The position numbers were made by a program, and so were the translations under genes. 64,000 nucleotides of DNA from Trematomus loennbergii (Eukaryota > Chordata > Actinopteri > Perciformes > Nototheniidae), in assembly GCA_012861695.1 (NCBI GenBank), contig JAAOOA010000033.1, forward strand, positions 17,275,934 to 17,339,933, given 5' to 3'. Positions 28,001-41,821 of this stretch are shown here, piece after piece; the first letter of the stretch is position 1; the number at the start of each line of letters is the position of its first letter. The notes under the pieces are model-generated. The model did not search any database and was not told the DNA's origin. It was given only the letters and a program-made list of their open reading frames with translations.

Positions 28001-31000
28001 AATCCTCATTGGAATATGTATTTTTCTCCTTTAAAGCAAGAACTAGCATGTGCTCTACATATTTCGGTTGCCCTGACAACTTTGGTGAATGGTAAATTGA
28101 AGCATGAATGTTAATGTTAGACACAAAGTCTCCCTGCGAGAAGGATTTATAAATTTGTCATAGAGCTGCTTGTTTTCTCGTATGTCCCTGCATGAGTCAG
28201 CAGGAAGATGACGTCCATGCTCTGTTGGAGATGCTTTCACACAGCCATTTGCATTTCTTATTTTTTTTAAGTGCAGAGCATGAGGCGCGCTCCCTGCATC
28301 AAGGTTACTCCCGGTCTTGTGTTTGTTTGTTTTTATGCTTCGAACCATTTTGTCTCCACGGCTTTCCCAGGAGACGGTAAAGCAGACGGCAGCCTTTGGC
28401 CAAGGTTACATCAAGTTGAGGATAGTCTATTAACTGGGGTCTTCAATGCTTACGTCAACACTCCCTGGAGACTGTCAGAATTAAGCTGAATATTTCATCA
28501 GGCACTCTTTGAAAGGGAAATGGTGCTTAATGGAACCCTGATGTTGGGTGTGTTGATGTTGTGGTGTTTGGCAGACAGGAACATTTAGAGGACCAATCTA
28601 TGTTGCAGTGAGAGCTGATAGAAGTTGTTTTTGTGATTCATTTTGTATGTAAGACGTTTTTTATACTGCTGTTTCTAATGCTCAGATGTTGACCAGTCGT
28701 CTCTGATTATTTTTGTCCCCTCAGTCCTCCACCCGGCCCCCAACCAGCTTGTCCAGAGCATGGCAGACGGAGTCCGCGTGACGTTCAGCAGACCCAGTCG
28801 ACCTCCCAACATTCCCTCTCCTCCTCCACTCATTCCAACCACCAAGCCCACCGACAAGCCCTCCTTCATCCAAGGAGGCTCCATATCCCAGGTAAGACAT
28901 TAAAGAGGATTGATTGCCTGTTGGAGCAAGTGGAGTAACCTACTCTTAGTATTCCACACCACTGACATTCACATCACACTGAGGGCCAACTGTAAAGGTT
29001 CCTTGTTGAGTTTTTGACTTTCGCTGAGTGGGTGACGCACATGTGTATCGGAGGGATGCAGTACACATTCCAGCCAGCGGTTTTACACTATTCCCATGTT
29101 CTACAGGTGGCTGTAACACGATAAGATATGTGTAATGCGCAAGTAAAGATAAGGAAGAAGGACATAGCCAGCATGTTGTCATGAATATAAACAATGCTAA
29201 AAATACTTCTTTTTATTTTCGGTTTTGCAAAGGTTTTATGACATTCAACCCATTTATTAGATGTGTTTCTCTGCACACAACGTTTGCCGTTTTTAGTTTA
29301 AAAAAACTCCACAATGCACCTTTTATTCATCAACATCATGTGAGCTGTCTCTTAGAATGAAGACATATGGGTTGGATGATGAGCTGTTTTTCACAACAGA
29401 CTCACACAACACGGTTTTAGTAACATTTTGTTGGGTTGTTTCTGTTTCTCTAGCACAGGGGTTTTCAAAGTGTGGGAAGGTGAGCCTCCCTCAGAGAACA
29501 TAAGAACAGCCGCGCCCCCCCTCCCAATTATTATTGCTATTATTATTATTATTATTATTGTTGTTGCTATAATGCAGGGGTATTCAATTGCATTTCAAAG
29601 AGGTCCAGTAAGAGAAAATGTCATTAAATGCTCTGTTTTCGCTGTCTACCTTCCGCCATTTGAAATACTCCGACTGTTTCTCTCCTCATGTCTCGTATCT
29701 GTGTGTGTGAATCTATCGTGCTGACTCACTGACTGCACCGATTTGATTGGCTGAGTAGCGTCACCTCCTTAAAACATTAAATAATAACTTTTTTAAACCT
29801 TTTTATCTTTATGTTTTAAACATATTGTATAAAACTCCCCCACTACTTGGACTATTCCTTGCACCCCTCTAGAATAAGCCCGAATGGTCTCAACCATATT
29901 GCATCAGTAACGTGCACTTGTTGTTATAACAAGATCGCAAGGACACTGGTAGCGATCGGACAATTGAGTGTTGTTCAGTTTGTGGAACATGCGTGTGCGT
30001 GCATGAAAATATACCACACCCCCAATTACAATAGCATGTTCAATTCACTACCCTGGAAGTTAATAAAGTTGTTAAAGTTGGAACAGCCTGTGGACAGCCG
30101 TTCTTCCTTGCATGTCAGTCGCCAACACCTTCTAGACAGGCAAATCTAGCTGCAGCACGACCCGTATATTTTCGCACGCCGTGTTCTCAACACATATTCT
30201 TTTAACATTTTTAACATTTTCAACATCGTGGATACATCCTTATATGCTCCCGGCAACACACTGAACGTCAACTTTGCCTCCTTATTACACTCACCCCTAC
30301 TTTAGTGGGAACAATCCTCCCCTGAAGCTCTCTGGCGCCCCCCAGGGGAGGCGCGGCTCACACTTTGAAAACCGCTGCTCTAGCACAAATCCATACTAGA
30401 CACTTTCTTATTTTTGTGGACACCTGATTTGCCTTTAAAATGTGTTCTCTGTTCCTGCTTTTCCAGGGAACTCCCGGCACATACCTGCCGTCCCATGCTG
30501 TCTACGGTCCAGAGGGGACTAAGAGCGCAGTGGGCTCCATCTCTTTAGGTCTGCCTCGGCAGCAGGATCCTAACAAACCTGGTAGGACTACACACACTGC
30601 ACATTACTAAGAGTATGCTCATATGCAGCTTTAGACATTAAGTCTCAACCTAACTTAGTTAAATAACACCTAAGAGACTAATATATGTTTATGGTCGTAA
30701 GGTTTTTTTTCTCCTCATCACAACATCTTGGTAAAGCAAGCATTTTTGCATGATAACTGTATTGATTTCAGTACTTTTTTTTTAATAATTAATGTTCTTG
30801 AATTCAAATCTTGAAACCGTTATTCCTATGATATTCACTAACCATGCATGACTTAATTCTCTTTTTTCTTCTTCTTTGTAATCCTCCAGGAGCTGCAGTT
30901 CCATCCATGCAGGACGGCAGGGGCAACCCAGCAAAGATGGGCGAGGGTCTGGCTAAGAGAGGGTCCATAACTCAGGTAATAAATGGTTGAAGTGGTCAGA

Positions 31001-34000
31001 TAATTGTTAGATTTTCCCATATATTTGATGTGTTTGATTTTTATTTTTCACAACATTTTCCCTCTTTTCTACACAATAGGGCACGCCAGCCCTTTCCCAG
31101 CCCATCATGGCTGCTGACCTCCTGAAGGGCACCATCACAAAGTTGGCCACAGAGGACATGAGCAACCCAGACAAGGCCAGGGGAGACCAGCTGTCTAAAG
31201 GTCATGTCATCTATGAAGGGAAGAGTGGTCACATCCTCTCCTATGATGGTAAGTGCTTAGTATGGAAGCCTTGAGAGTTCCAGTGAGAAAGAATATCTGG
31301 TGGTGATGTATTTACCATCTCTGATCCAAATAGTCTTTTCTCCTGTGTTTATGACTCCAGCACAGATTTATTTTTGTAGAATATTTTCATTTTTTTCTGT
31401 TTAGAGTAGAGAATGATAAAAAGCAACTTGACAACAACCAACATTTCACCTACCAATGGATCACCAGAATCTGTTTTTCTCACTTGCCTTTCAATGCTTT
31501 CCTATCTTTTATTATTGATACATCAAATAATTGTTGAGTATTCCTTTACTTTGCACATAAACTACAACATGTATTTTTGTGCCCAAAAGCTATCAAGAAC
31601 CCAAGGGAAAACACCCGCAGTCCCAGGACAGCCCTTGAGCTTAAACGCACTTACGACATGATGAGGGACCCTTGGGCAGGGGACACCTTGGCAGGGAAGG
31701 AGCTCCATTCGAGGGTACATTTTGAGTGTTAATGAGTAAAAGCTTTTTTACAGTTTTTCTTGTCTTGTATTGGGATACTGACTTGCTCGTTTGTTTCAGG
31801 GTTGATTAGCAGAGCCTTGCCCAGAGAAGGTCAACATGGAGATTCTAAGGAAAGACCAATGATGACTGGATCCATCATGCAAGGTAAGCTAATTGTAAAG
31901 CATTCAACATTAATATAATGTTTTATTCAGTTGCATCATAAATTAGGATAAGGCTAAAATACTTCTCAAATCTTTCCAGGAACACCTAGAACGGCTGCAG
32001 AGACTTATGAAGATGCCATGAAATATGGAAAGCAGATAAAGCGTGAGAGCCCTCCCATCCGCTCCTTCGAAGGGGGAATTGGCAAGGGCAAGCCCTATGA
32101 GGGAGTCAACACCATCAAAGAGTTGGGACGCTCCATTCACGAAATCCCCAGACAAGAGCAGTCCGGCCAGGATGTCTGCAAGACCCCGAAATGTCAGACA
32201 GGAGGGGTATGGAGGGCTCCATGTCCCAGGTAAGACCATTTTCTTTGTGGACAACATTTATTATTGTTATTCTTTCAGGGCTGCACAATAATCATAATTA
32301 TTTTGATCAAAATTGAGACCCCGATTCCCTCATTAACTTTATCGGTTCCCTATAAACATTGGGTTTAAATATGAAATAATTCTGGAAATAAACCCTATGA
32401 CAAAGTCTTCTCGGTAAACTCTCGTTCCATGATAAGGGCAATACGATAGACACTTACTCTTTTTTTGTTTTCAGTGTTCGTGTCGCATTAATAACACACT
32501 TTACAAATCGGGTTTTTTTTATTAAGCGACATGGGCACTGATAGACTACGTGACAATGTACTTAATAAAAACATTCAGGCATATGCCAGAACGCTAGCAA
32601 GCCTAGCACAGAATGGCTGCTCCCTAGAAATTGAAGCCAAAGCATCTCTATCGCCCCCTGGTGGCTGGCTTTTTAGTTTAGGAAGCGCTTAAATAGATTT
32701 TCAGCTGCGTTTTCTATGAATGAAGCACACATTAAAAAGTCAGGAATTTGATCATGTTTATTTCATTATTAGAAACCAAAATTGGGATTGAGATACATAT
32801 TTTATTAATTGTGCAGCCCTACATTCTTTAGATCTGTTCAGTGAACATTAATGGCTTTTTTATTGGGCTTTATTTTACCTTTATGATTTTGAATATGCTT
32901 ATTCAACAAACATACAAAGTCCTATTAGTTATAGATTAATGACTAACTTGCTGTTGCTGTCATTTACCAGATTCACCCTCACAACCAGTCGACCATCAAG
33001 CACAACGTCAAGTCCCTGATCACCAGTCCCAATAAGCTTCCCCACAACATGCCCCAGCTCGATGCCATGGAAAGAGCCAAATACGAGGAGGGCAAGGCGG
33101 TCCGCCAATCTGTGCTCAACTCCACCTCTGTCCTGCGCTCCACCCACCAGGAGGCTAACAAGTCTCAGCTTAGCCCAAGCATGTACGAGGACGCCAACGC
33201 TCGCAGGACCCCCGTCAACTACAGCACCAACCCTGGGTCCAGAGGATCACCCATGATGGGACGTACACCCGAGGGTAGGTTTCATAACTATTTTAATCAC
33301 AAACTATTGAACTTCTGGTTCCCAGCCAATCATTACTTGTCCAAAACTATATATTATAGAGTTGGATCAAATTGAATTAGACATTTATCTTGCATAACTA
33401 GGTCATCATTTTTATAAAATAACAATATTCTGAGTAAAAAACAATATGCACACAGGGTATTGATATTAAAAGTATGCTTAAAAAATCCCAATTAATTTGA
33501 GAAGTTTATCCAACAAAATGTGCAAGAATACAAAATGTTTCCTTTAAAACTAAATGTATTTTCCACAAAAATCTGTTGTCCAATGGAAATAACCTTTGTC
33601 GAGGGAACCAGAGCAATGCTAACTCCAGGGTTGGCCCTCTAAATGACCTCCAATCAATGCAACCAATCTTTTACTTACTAGAAGAGCCGTGTGTGTTCCT
33701 CTCTTTCCCACAAAGGTGTTATGAGCTCTGCGAAATCTGTTGCACATGAAAGAAAGAATGCCATGACCCCGACACAGAGGGAAAATATCCCTTCCAAGTC
33801 TCCAGTGACGGGCGGTGACCCTGTGGGCTCTCACAGCCCCTTTGACCCCCAGCACCGGCACATTGTTCCTGGAGAAATGTACCGAGCACACCTGCCTCCA
33901 CACTGGACCCCACCATGGCCTTCCACAGAGTGCTTGATCCTGGTACAGTATTTCAAAACCTTTTAAACAAAAATATAATAGTTTGGATTCTGGGTTGATT

Positions 34001-37000
34001 TTCATAAACAACTCGGAGTCTCTAATTCATAGGCACTACATGGTCAGGATTTGTTTTCAGCTATTGGCATCAGCAGTCGCGATCAGTATCTGTGAGGCCT
34101 TCTGTTCATATTTTTTTTTGTCTTTCCTTTTTTTTTTTCACCGTCTGCTACAGCATTCATGTTCCCCAGGCAGCCGTCTCCAACCGGCTACCACAACACG
34201 TACCAGCTGTACACCATGGAGAACACACGGCAGACGATCCTCAATGATTATATCACTTCCCAGCAGATGCAAGTCATCCGACCTGACATGGCCCGAGGGT
34301 TGTCACCGCGGGAACAGCTCCCTTACGCAGCCGGACCCGGAGGTACGGACCTCCACCAGCTGACCCTCTCTTACCTGGGGGGGGGTAGTATGCAGACTGT
34401 GTGCTTGTGAAGTAGTGGCTACCTTTTCCAGACGCCCAGAAGCAAATGACCTGGTCAAATTTAGCTGATTTTGCTCTTAATTTTGGGGCTGCAACTGATT
34501 CGGCTACTACTCAATTCATGATCGGGTACAGTCTAAATTTCCATTTGCTGAGTGGTTGCCTCTTACAAGTTCACCACTATTCCACTCCCCTTTGCAGCCC
34601 TGTTGCTTACTGATCAATCTGTATTTGTGAGCACTAACACATGATGGTGACAGGTTAAAGCTAAATGTATACGGTGTTCATACGTTCAAAAATTAATGAA
34701 TCGGTTCTTGTTGTTCACCGTTGGCCCTTTGCTTCTGTCTGTAAAAGGGATAATTGATCTAGCCCAGATGCCTCCAACTATCCTGTTACCTCACCCTGGG
34801 GGAACAGGTAATCCCACTTTGGAACGCATCGCCTACCTCCCCGGAGCTCAGCCCCCTTTCCCTTCTAGGGCTTTCAACCCAAACTCCATATCGCCAGGTG
34901 AGGACCCCTCCCTTCCCCATCCCTACACGTGTTTTCCTTATCCTTCCCCCCACGACTGCGAGTGTGAGTGCACTGAACAGAGTTGGCAAAGGTTTGTTCT
35001 GCCTATCCAGTGACAGATCAAGTCTTACTGCTATCTCACTGGGTGGGATATCTCACAAATCTGTTGGTCTGTTGCACGGTGTGTTTTTCTTTTTAATCTT
35101 TAGAAATGATGCTCCTACATAGATCCTTTTTAGAGGCACACAAGCTATAGGTTCGAATAGATTTGTGTATTGTATTGTACAGATTATTACAATGCCTTTA
35201 AACAGTTTCTAATTACAGTTGAGACATTTGAAGTATATTATAGTAAATGCAACTAAAAGCAGCAGCACTGTAATGAACCCTGGATGGTCTTTTGCACTCA
35301 TGGTTTTGACTAAAATGGTAAATATAAGAATATTCCTGAGACTGAATTTGACCAGGGATGTGATTTGTTGGAACACCTTTGGTTCAGATATCTAAAGGAA
35401 TCCTGGTCCATCCGGCTGAGACCTTGTGAGTAGTGTGTGTGGATAAATCCTGTGTGTTTGTTGTGTCTGTCTTTGTCCTCAGGCCACCAAGCCCACCTTG
35501 CTGCCGCGGTTGCTGCCAGTGCGGAGAGGGAACGGGAGAGGGAGCGTGACCGGGAGCAGCAGGAGAAAGAGCGAGAGAAGGAAAGGGAGAGGGAGCAGCG
35601 AGAGAGGGAACGGGAAATACGGGAACGAGAGCGGGAACGGGAGAGAACCAACGAATACATGCGCGGAGGTGAGCTTTTTAAAAGTTGGGAAAGCCTCAAT
35701 TCAACATCATCATCTTTATATCCCTTTATAATATAAAGTTTTCATCCACTCTATGGAGAAACTTTACCAATTTATAAAAATACTTCTGTTATTAGTCATT
35801 AGTTGACCACTAACAAAAAAGGTTCCTGATAAATGTCCTCTCTTTTGTCCACCTACTAATTTTTCTAAGTCTCTTCTTTTATGTAGTAGGGTAGTCGGTT
35901 GACAATATATCATAGTAGACAATATGACATAGAGGAACAAACTAAAATTGGATAGAACAAAAATAGAAAAAAGTATATTTAAGACTTCATCTACAACTTT
36001 GGTTTGCACAGACAAAATAACCCTAATTAAAAGTGACATTCCCTGAACACTAAACATACTAGTTTATCTGATATACTTTGCTAAATGAAAAACAGTGTTG
36101 CATATAATAATTGTTAGACAGCGATTGCTTTTTGTCACTTTATATTGAAACCCACTTTTACAATGTCCCATGTTTTTGTGTGTTTCAGGTGGAGCAGAGC
36201 AGCCCAACCGGCCAGGGAGTCGAGGTTATCTGCACTCCCCCTCCCCCTCGCTCAGGACGCAGGAGGTGGTGGTTCAGCAGCGGCCCAGCATCTTCCAGGG
36301 CAAGAGTGTCATCACCGCTCTGATGTAAGTCTCTACCTTTTCCCCCTAGATCTAAGTTGGCTCACTTATACTTCTTCTCCTGTTTCCTCATGAAAACACA
36401 TTGTGCAACCTTTTTAAAAGCATTTCTTATGTCATTACGGGACAAAAATGTAGTGTCCGATTTCATTAAAAACGTCCTCTTGTAGCCTTCTTTGGACAAA
36501 ATGTCTACTTCTTAAACTGCTATAAAATACAATTTCAGTATAATTTGTTATACAAAGATAAAAACACAAAGATTTCAATATTTTCTGTATTTCAGGCTGT
36601 ATACTAAATACAATGAAATATAGTTGATGCCTTTATCTCTTTTTTCCTCTTCAGGCCTCAAACAGCAGCAGCAACAGCAACATCACAGAGCGGCTCTCGC
36701 TACAGCACTGCAGCTGACGCTCTGGCTGCTCTGGTGGACGCTGCAGCCTCCGCCCCTCAGATGGACGTCGCCAAGGTGAAGGATAACAAACAAGAACGGG
36801 AAGACGAAATGTCAAGGCGAGCAGCCAGCATGTCCGAACAGCAACAGCAGCAGCAGCATCTGCAGCAGCAACAGCATCATCTGCAGCAGCAGCTTCAACA
36901 GCAGCATCAACAACAACAGCAGCATCAACAACAACAGCAGCATCAACAACAGCAGCAGCAGCAGCAGCATCAACAGCATCAACACAGCAGCAGCAGCAGC

Positions 37001-40000
37001 AGCATCAACAACAGCAGCAGCAGCAGCAGCATCAACATCAACAACATCAGCAGCAGCAGCAGCACGAGGCAGAGAGGCGCTCCATGCAGTCACCATACGG
37101 TGCTATGTCTCTGCCAGGGGGTAAGCCTCATTCAGCTTACTCTGAGGGGCCCGGAGCTAAGGATAAGGGCCCTCCAACGTCAAAGTCACGCATCGAAGAG
37201 GAGCTTCGGACTCGTGGAAAGACGACTATCACAGCAGCTAACTTCATTGACGTCATCATCACGCGGCAGATAGCCTCGGACAAGGACTCAAGAGAGCGAG
37301 GCTCTCAGAGCTCGGACTCCTCCAGCAGCTGTGAGTGTTACACATGATGTTATTCAAACAGCTCATCGGTGCACTGCAACACAATGACATCATCAGTCAA
37401 TCTTTAATGTAATCTTTTCTTAGAGTAGAACATGATCAAACCTTCATATTGTGTCCTTGGCTTCACACAAGTAGTAACTCTTTGTCCCTGCTTGTCTTGC
37501 AGTGTCATCTAATCGATACGACAACACCGCCGGAGGAACCATCGAGGTGATCAGTCCTGCTAGTTCACCAGTCCAACCCCAACAGGAGAAACCAGAGGAA
37601 GTGCAACCACAGGCAGCAGGTATGAACACACAAACTCCATTTGAGCACATCATATTTTGGAAGAAGAATTATACTTTACGGAAGCCCTCAGAGGAATAAA
37701 GGGAAAATAATTCAACCGTTTTCTCATATCAAAAGTTTTGTCTCCTATGATGTGACAAGATCAGGTAATTTTTGCATTTCTAAATCATCTGGATGATTTT
37801 TTAGCATTACTCATTTAAGCCACAATAAATGAAAGTCAACAAGGTACATTATTGTGTGTTAGCCTCACACATCATGATGCACCCTGTGCCAGTGTGTAGA
37901 TATTAAGTCTCTCCTGGAAGTAAACATTGATGCATTTAGTCTCACTTGGGGTAACATGGGGTACTGGTGCTTGTGGCCAAAGTGAGAATTGCAACAACAA
38001 AAACAAACAAACCCTTCAAAACCATTGCCCCAACCATTCTCACAGAACTTGGAAAGATTGTCCTGGAAAGAAAGAAAAAAACACCTGTTTTTAAATCATA
38101 AAGACACCAGAGATAACTACTTTCAGCCTTAGAACATGGATCACCAGAATTTATTTTTTCAGTGCAATACTGAATAATTGTTTTTATTAGTTTAAGTGTT
38201 CGGCTTTAGGTCATAGAGGACATGTTACAGATTTGGCTGTGACGGCTCAATTTAGCTGCCTGGCAAGTGGAGTAAACATACCTTAACTTAAATGACTTCA
38301 CCCACTGACCTTGTCATTTGAGACACCATTCCTCTGCACCAGTTTGCCACGAGACTCCTCTGGAAGTTATTCCTGTCTCCTGGAAACTCATGCAGAGCGG
38401 TGGCTGTTGGCACACATTTAAGCTCCTCCCTGTTTTAATGAATCCACAACTCACCCTGACTCTCTGTCCCATGTCAACCTACAGCAGCTGGCATGCGGGC
38501 CTACGACATGAGTCGTTACCGGCAATCTGCAGAGCCCCCCCAGCAGCCCCCCTCTTCCCAGGGTGAAGGCTACTCCCAGGTTCCCAAGACTCACCGGTTC
38601 ATGACCTTGGCAGACCACATTTCGGTAGGAAACACATAAGAATAAACAAAAATAAAATAATGCTGAAAATGTAGATTTACCATGAAGATAAACCCACCGT
38701 ACCTAACTGTTTTATCGTCACTCCCTGTCATGCAGCATATCATCACCCAGGACTTCGCCAGAAATCAGGACCCTCCTCCTGTCTCCTCCTCAGCTTCGGC
38801 AACATTCCAGAGCTCAGTGCCATCCGTGTCCTCGTCAGGCCGGGCCAAGGGGCACAGCCGCTACAGTCCTGAGAATCAGGGCCAGGCCTCTCACCACCAG
38901 AGATCCACCAGCAGAGTTTCCCCAGAGAACGCCCCTGACAAGCCCAGAGCGAGGTACACAGACCATCCAGTTAACTATAAAACAATCACAGCAAGTCTGA
39001 TTTATTCCTCATCATCAGGCTAACGTTTGTCCCTCTCTGCTCCCTATCTAGGCCCGGTAAATCTCCAGAGCGAAGCGGCAGACAGATGGAGAACTATGAA
39101 CCCATTTCTCCACCACAGAGCTACCAGGGCATGGAGAAACAGGAAGCGGCCGGGCATCCACCCCAGAGACGAGAGGCTGAAAACTCTGAGATCAGGTATG
39201 GGATATCAAGTGTTTTTACATTATAGTTTGAAGTTGTTGTGCATCTCAATAGCTGAAGCTGATAAAGAATCTGTTTTAAAATGTTATTAACATTTTAAGA
39301 ATTTAGTAACAGACCCGAAGTTGTTTAAATGTTTGTATTGAGAAGCATCATTTTCAACGCTGAACAAGACTTTGTACTGCCATGCTTCCTTTCAAAATAA
39401 TAATACACTTTTCCTCAATAAAAACAATGTAAAATTTAATAGACAGAACATTTAATTTATTATTATATTATTATTATATAAATAATGTAATTAAAAGAAC
39501 ATAGTAATTATCCAAATGAGGACAATTGTAACTGACACAAATAAAATGGAAATATCATTAGAAGTTGATTAAAATAAAATGTAGACGAGTGTGCAACTTA
39601 CATGCTTTGAGATGTAAATGTAATGTCAGCTAGTATACTTGTAGAAGATTAAATAGCCAGCATTTTTACACCTGATCAACACATTGCTGGAGTTAGTTTT
39701 CTGTTAGGGCCCTGATGCCTGGCTGCATTAGACTGTAAATCAAATTCTCTCTTGGATGCCAGCAGGCAGCACCTTCCCCCTGTCAGCAGTCATTCGACAT
39801 CCCGGCCGACTTGAAAGGGCTTTGTCCCAAGAGCGTTTCACCTCAGTTACTCCTCCCCGCCATTTTACTCTTTGCCCTTTGCTCGTTTTAAGGAATGACT
39901 CGCGCTCTCCGGGGAGTGTAAGCTATCTGCCTTCCTTCTTCACCAAGCTGGAAAACACCTCGCCTATGGTAAAATCCAAGAAGCAGGAGATCTTTCGTAA

Positions 40001-41750
40001 GTTGAACTCCAACTCTGGTGTCGGTGATTCTGATGTTGGTAAGTGGGTCTCTTCTTATCCTGTCTCTTCAAACTAGGGCTGTCCCGAATACCATTTTTCG
40101 TTGATATTGGAGTTTTCAATAAATTCAATTTGGCAGCCGCAGTGCAGCTGCCAAAAAAAACGAGAAAAAAAATCAGAATAACGAAATTGAAACCCGAATA
40201 GTACTCCAACGAACGAATATTCGGGTACAGCCCTACTTCAAACTAACCTGCATGCATCAGATGATGAACTGTTAATATGTGTGCATGCAAGACATTTGTG
40301 TGTTAATTCACTCATTCCTTTAAATTTTTCAAGATCATTAAGCATGTGATAACATTGAAACAACTTCACTCATTGTATCATGTGTAGCTCCATCATGTCA
40401 GACATGAAACTATTTTTAAAAGCTAAATATTGTTTTGCAGGAAATGCTCAACCAGGCACAGAGATTTTCAACTTGCCTGCTGTTACCAGCTCCAGTAAGT
40501 AATGAAACTCTCTGACACTTCACAGTTCTTTCTAGTTGATGGCTCTGTTTCTAAATGTCTGTTTTGTTGTGTTGTTGCTTTGTAGGCAGCATCAACCCAA
40601 GGAATAACTCATTTAGTGACCCGGCCAATAACCTGGGCCTAGAGGACATCATCCGCAAAGCCTTGATGGGCAACCTGGAGGAGAGGCCAGAGGAGCATCA
40701 GGGGGGTCAGTCTGCCAACAACAACACACCCAGCGCGGGCAGCGAAGTCCGCCAGGAGGCCAACCCGTCTCCCAGTATGGGTAAGCACCAAATACATTCA
40801 CAGAATGAAACATGTCCACAACAGCGAGGGACCCCAAATTGTCGACAACTTGTCGCACTTGCTATGAAATGTTGTTTTGAAACAAGGATAATTCTATTTG
40901 TCTTTAATAGGGGTGCTATGGTCTGATTTCACATAGAATCTCCTAATAAATCATGTTATATAGCCCATTTTGATAGTTATATGATCCTATAAATGTTCAA
41001 TATTTTTTTAATTATCTGAAAATAATTTGTGCTTTCAATCTCTTTTGTCTACATGAGAATGTATCTACACTGACCTCATGAAGGCTAAATAACAATAACA
41101 TAAGGCCACATTGACAAAATAGGGCTTAGTTTTCAGGGCACTCACTTAAGGAAGTAGTATTTTCAGAGTGTTCAAATTTATTGTGAATATATATAATGAG
41201 CGATTCTGAGTCATATCAACAGGGGGTAGTGCTAAGAAACCGCTGTTTGTCGATAATAGGATAGACGGATAAACTTCAATACCAATCAGATTTTAGATGG
41301 GGACGTTTTAGTTAAGAAGGAATTTTATGTTGATGATATATAAATGTTTTTGAATCTACAGGGAAGCAGAAGCAGAGCAAAGCCAACAGCCGGAAAACCA
41401 AGTCCCCTAACCTGGGTCAGGCCTACGCCGGAGGGGAGCGTCCCTCCTCAGTGTCCTCCGTCCACTCCGAGGGAGATTATCACCGGCAAGCCCAAGCTCA
41501 ACCCCAGTGGAGCTGGGACGACCGACCCTCATCCACAGGTGAGCTGTCCTGCCTATGTCATCTACAGAAACTGTCTCCTGGTCAAATACAGACGGAAACA
41601 TTTAAAAATAACGTTCTCTTCTGCTTATCTATCTCCAGGATCAATGCAGTTCCCATACAACCCGCTGACCATGCGCATACTGAGCAGCACGCCACCCACC
41701 TCCATAGCTTCCCCGCCATTCAGAGCCAGCAGCAGCAGCAACAGCAGCAA

Positions 41751-41821
<71 letters not shown>

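Larger units (their letters stand above)
26298..28724 (+). other. ncor1: ncor1 intron holding a hAT-like element
   Basis: No exon was found. Its first part is the hAT-like element 26464-27240; the remainder is unremarkable AT-rich sequence. Confidence 0.6.

Noticed and set aside
32971..32990. Possible missing exon coding GTPIKFDN before IKHNVKSL
   Set aside because: No such sequence was seen upstream of the acceptor; a lineage difference is simpler than a lost exon.
34480..34525. ggggctgcaac phrase as a further hAT insertion
   Set aside because: Only a short fragment, with no partner terminus or duplication.
36812..37096. Leu-rich - strand open frame
   Set aside because: Shadow of the CAG array; a repeat by-product.
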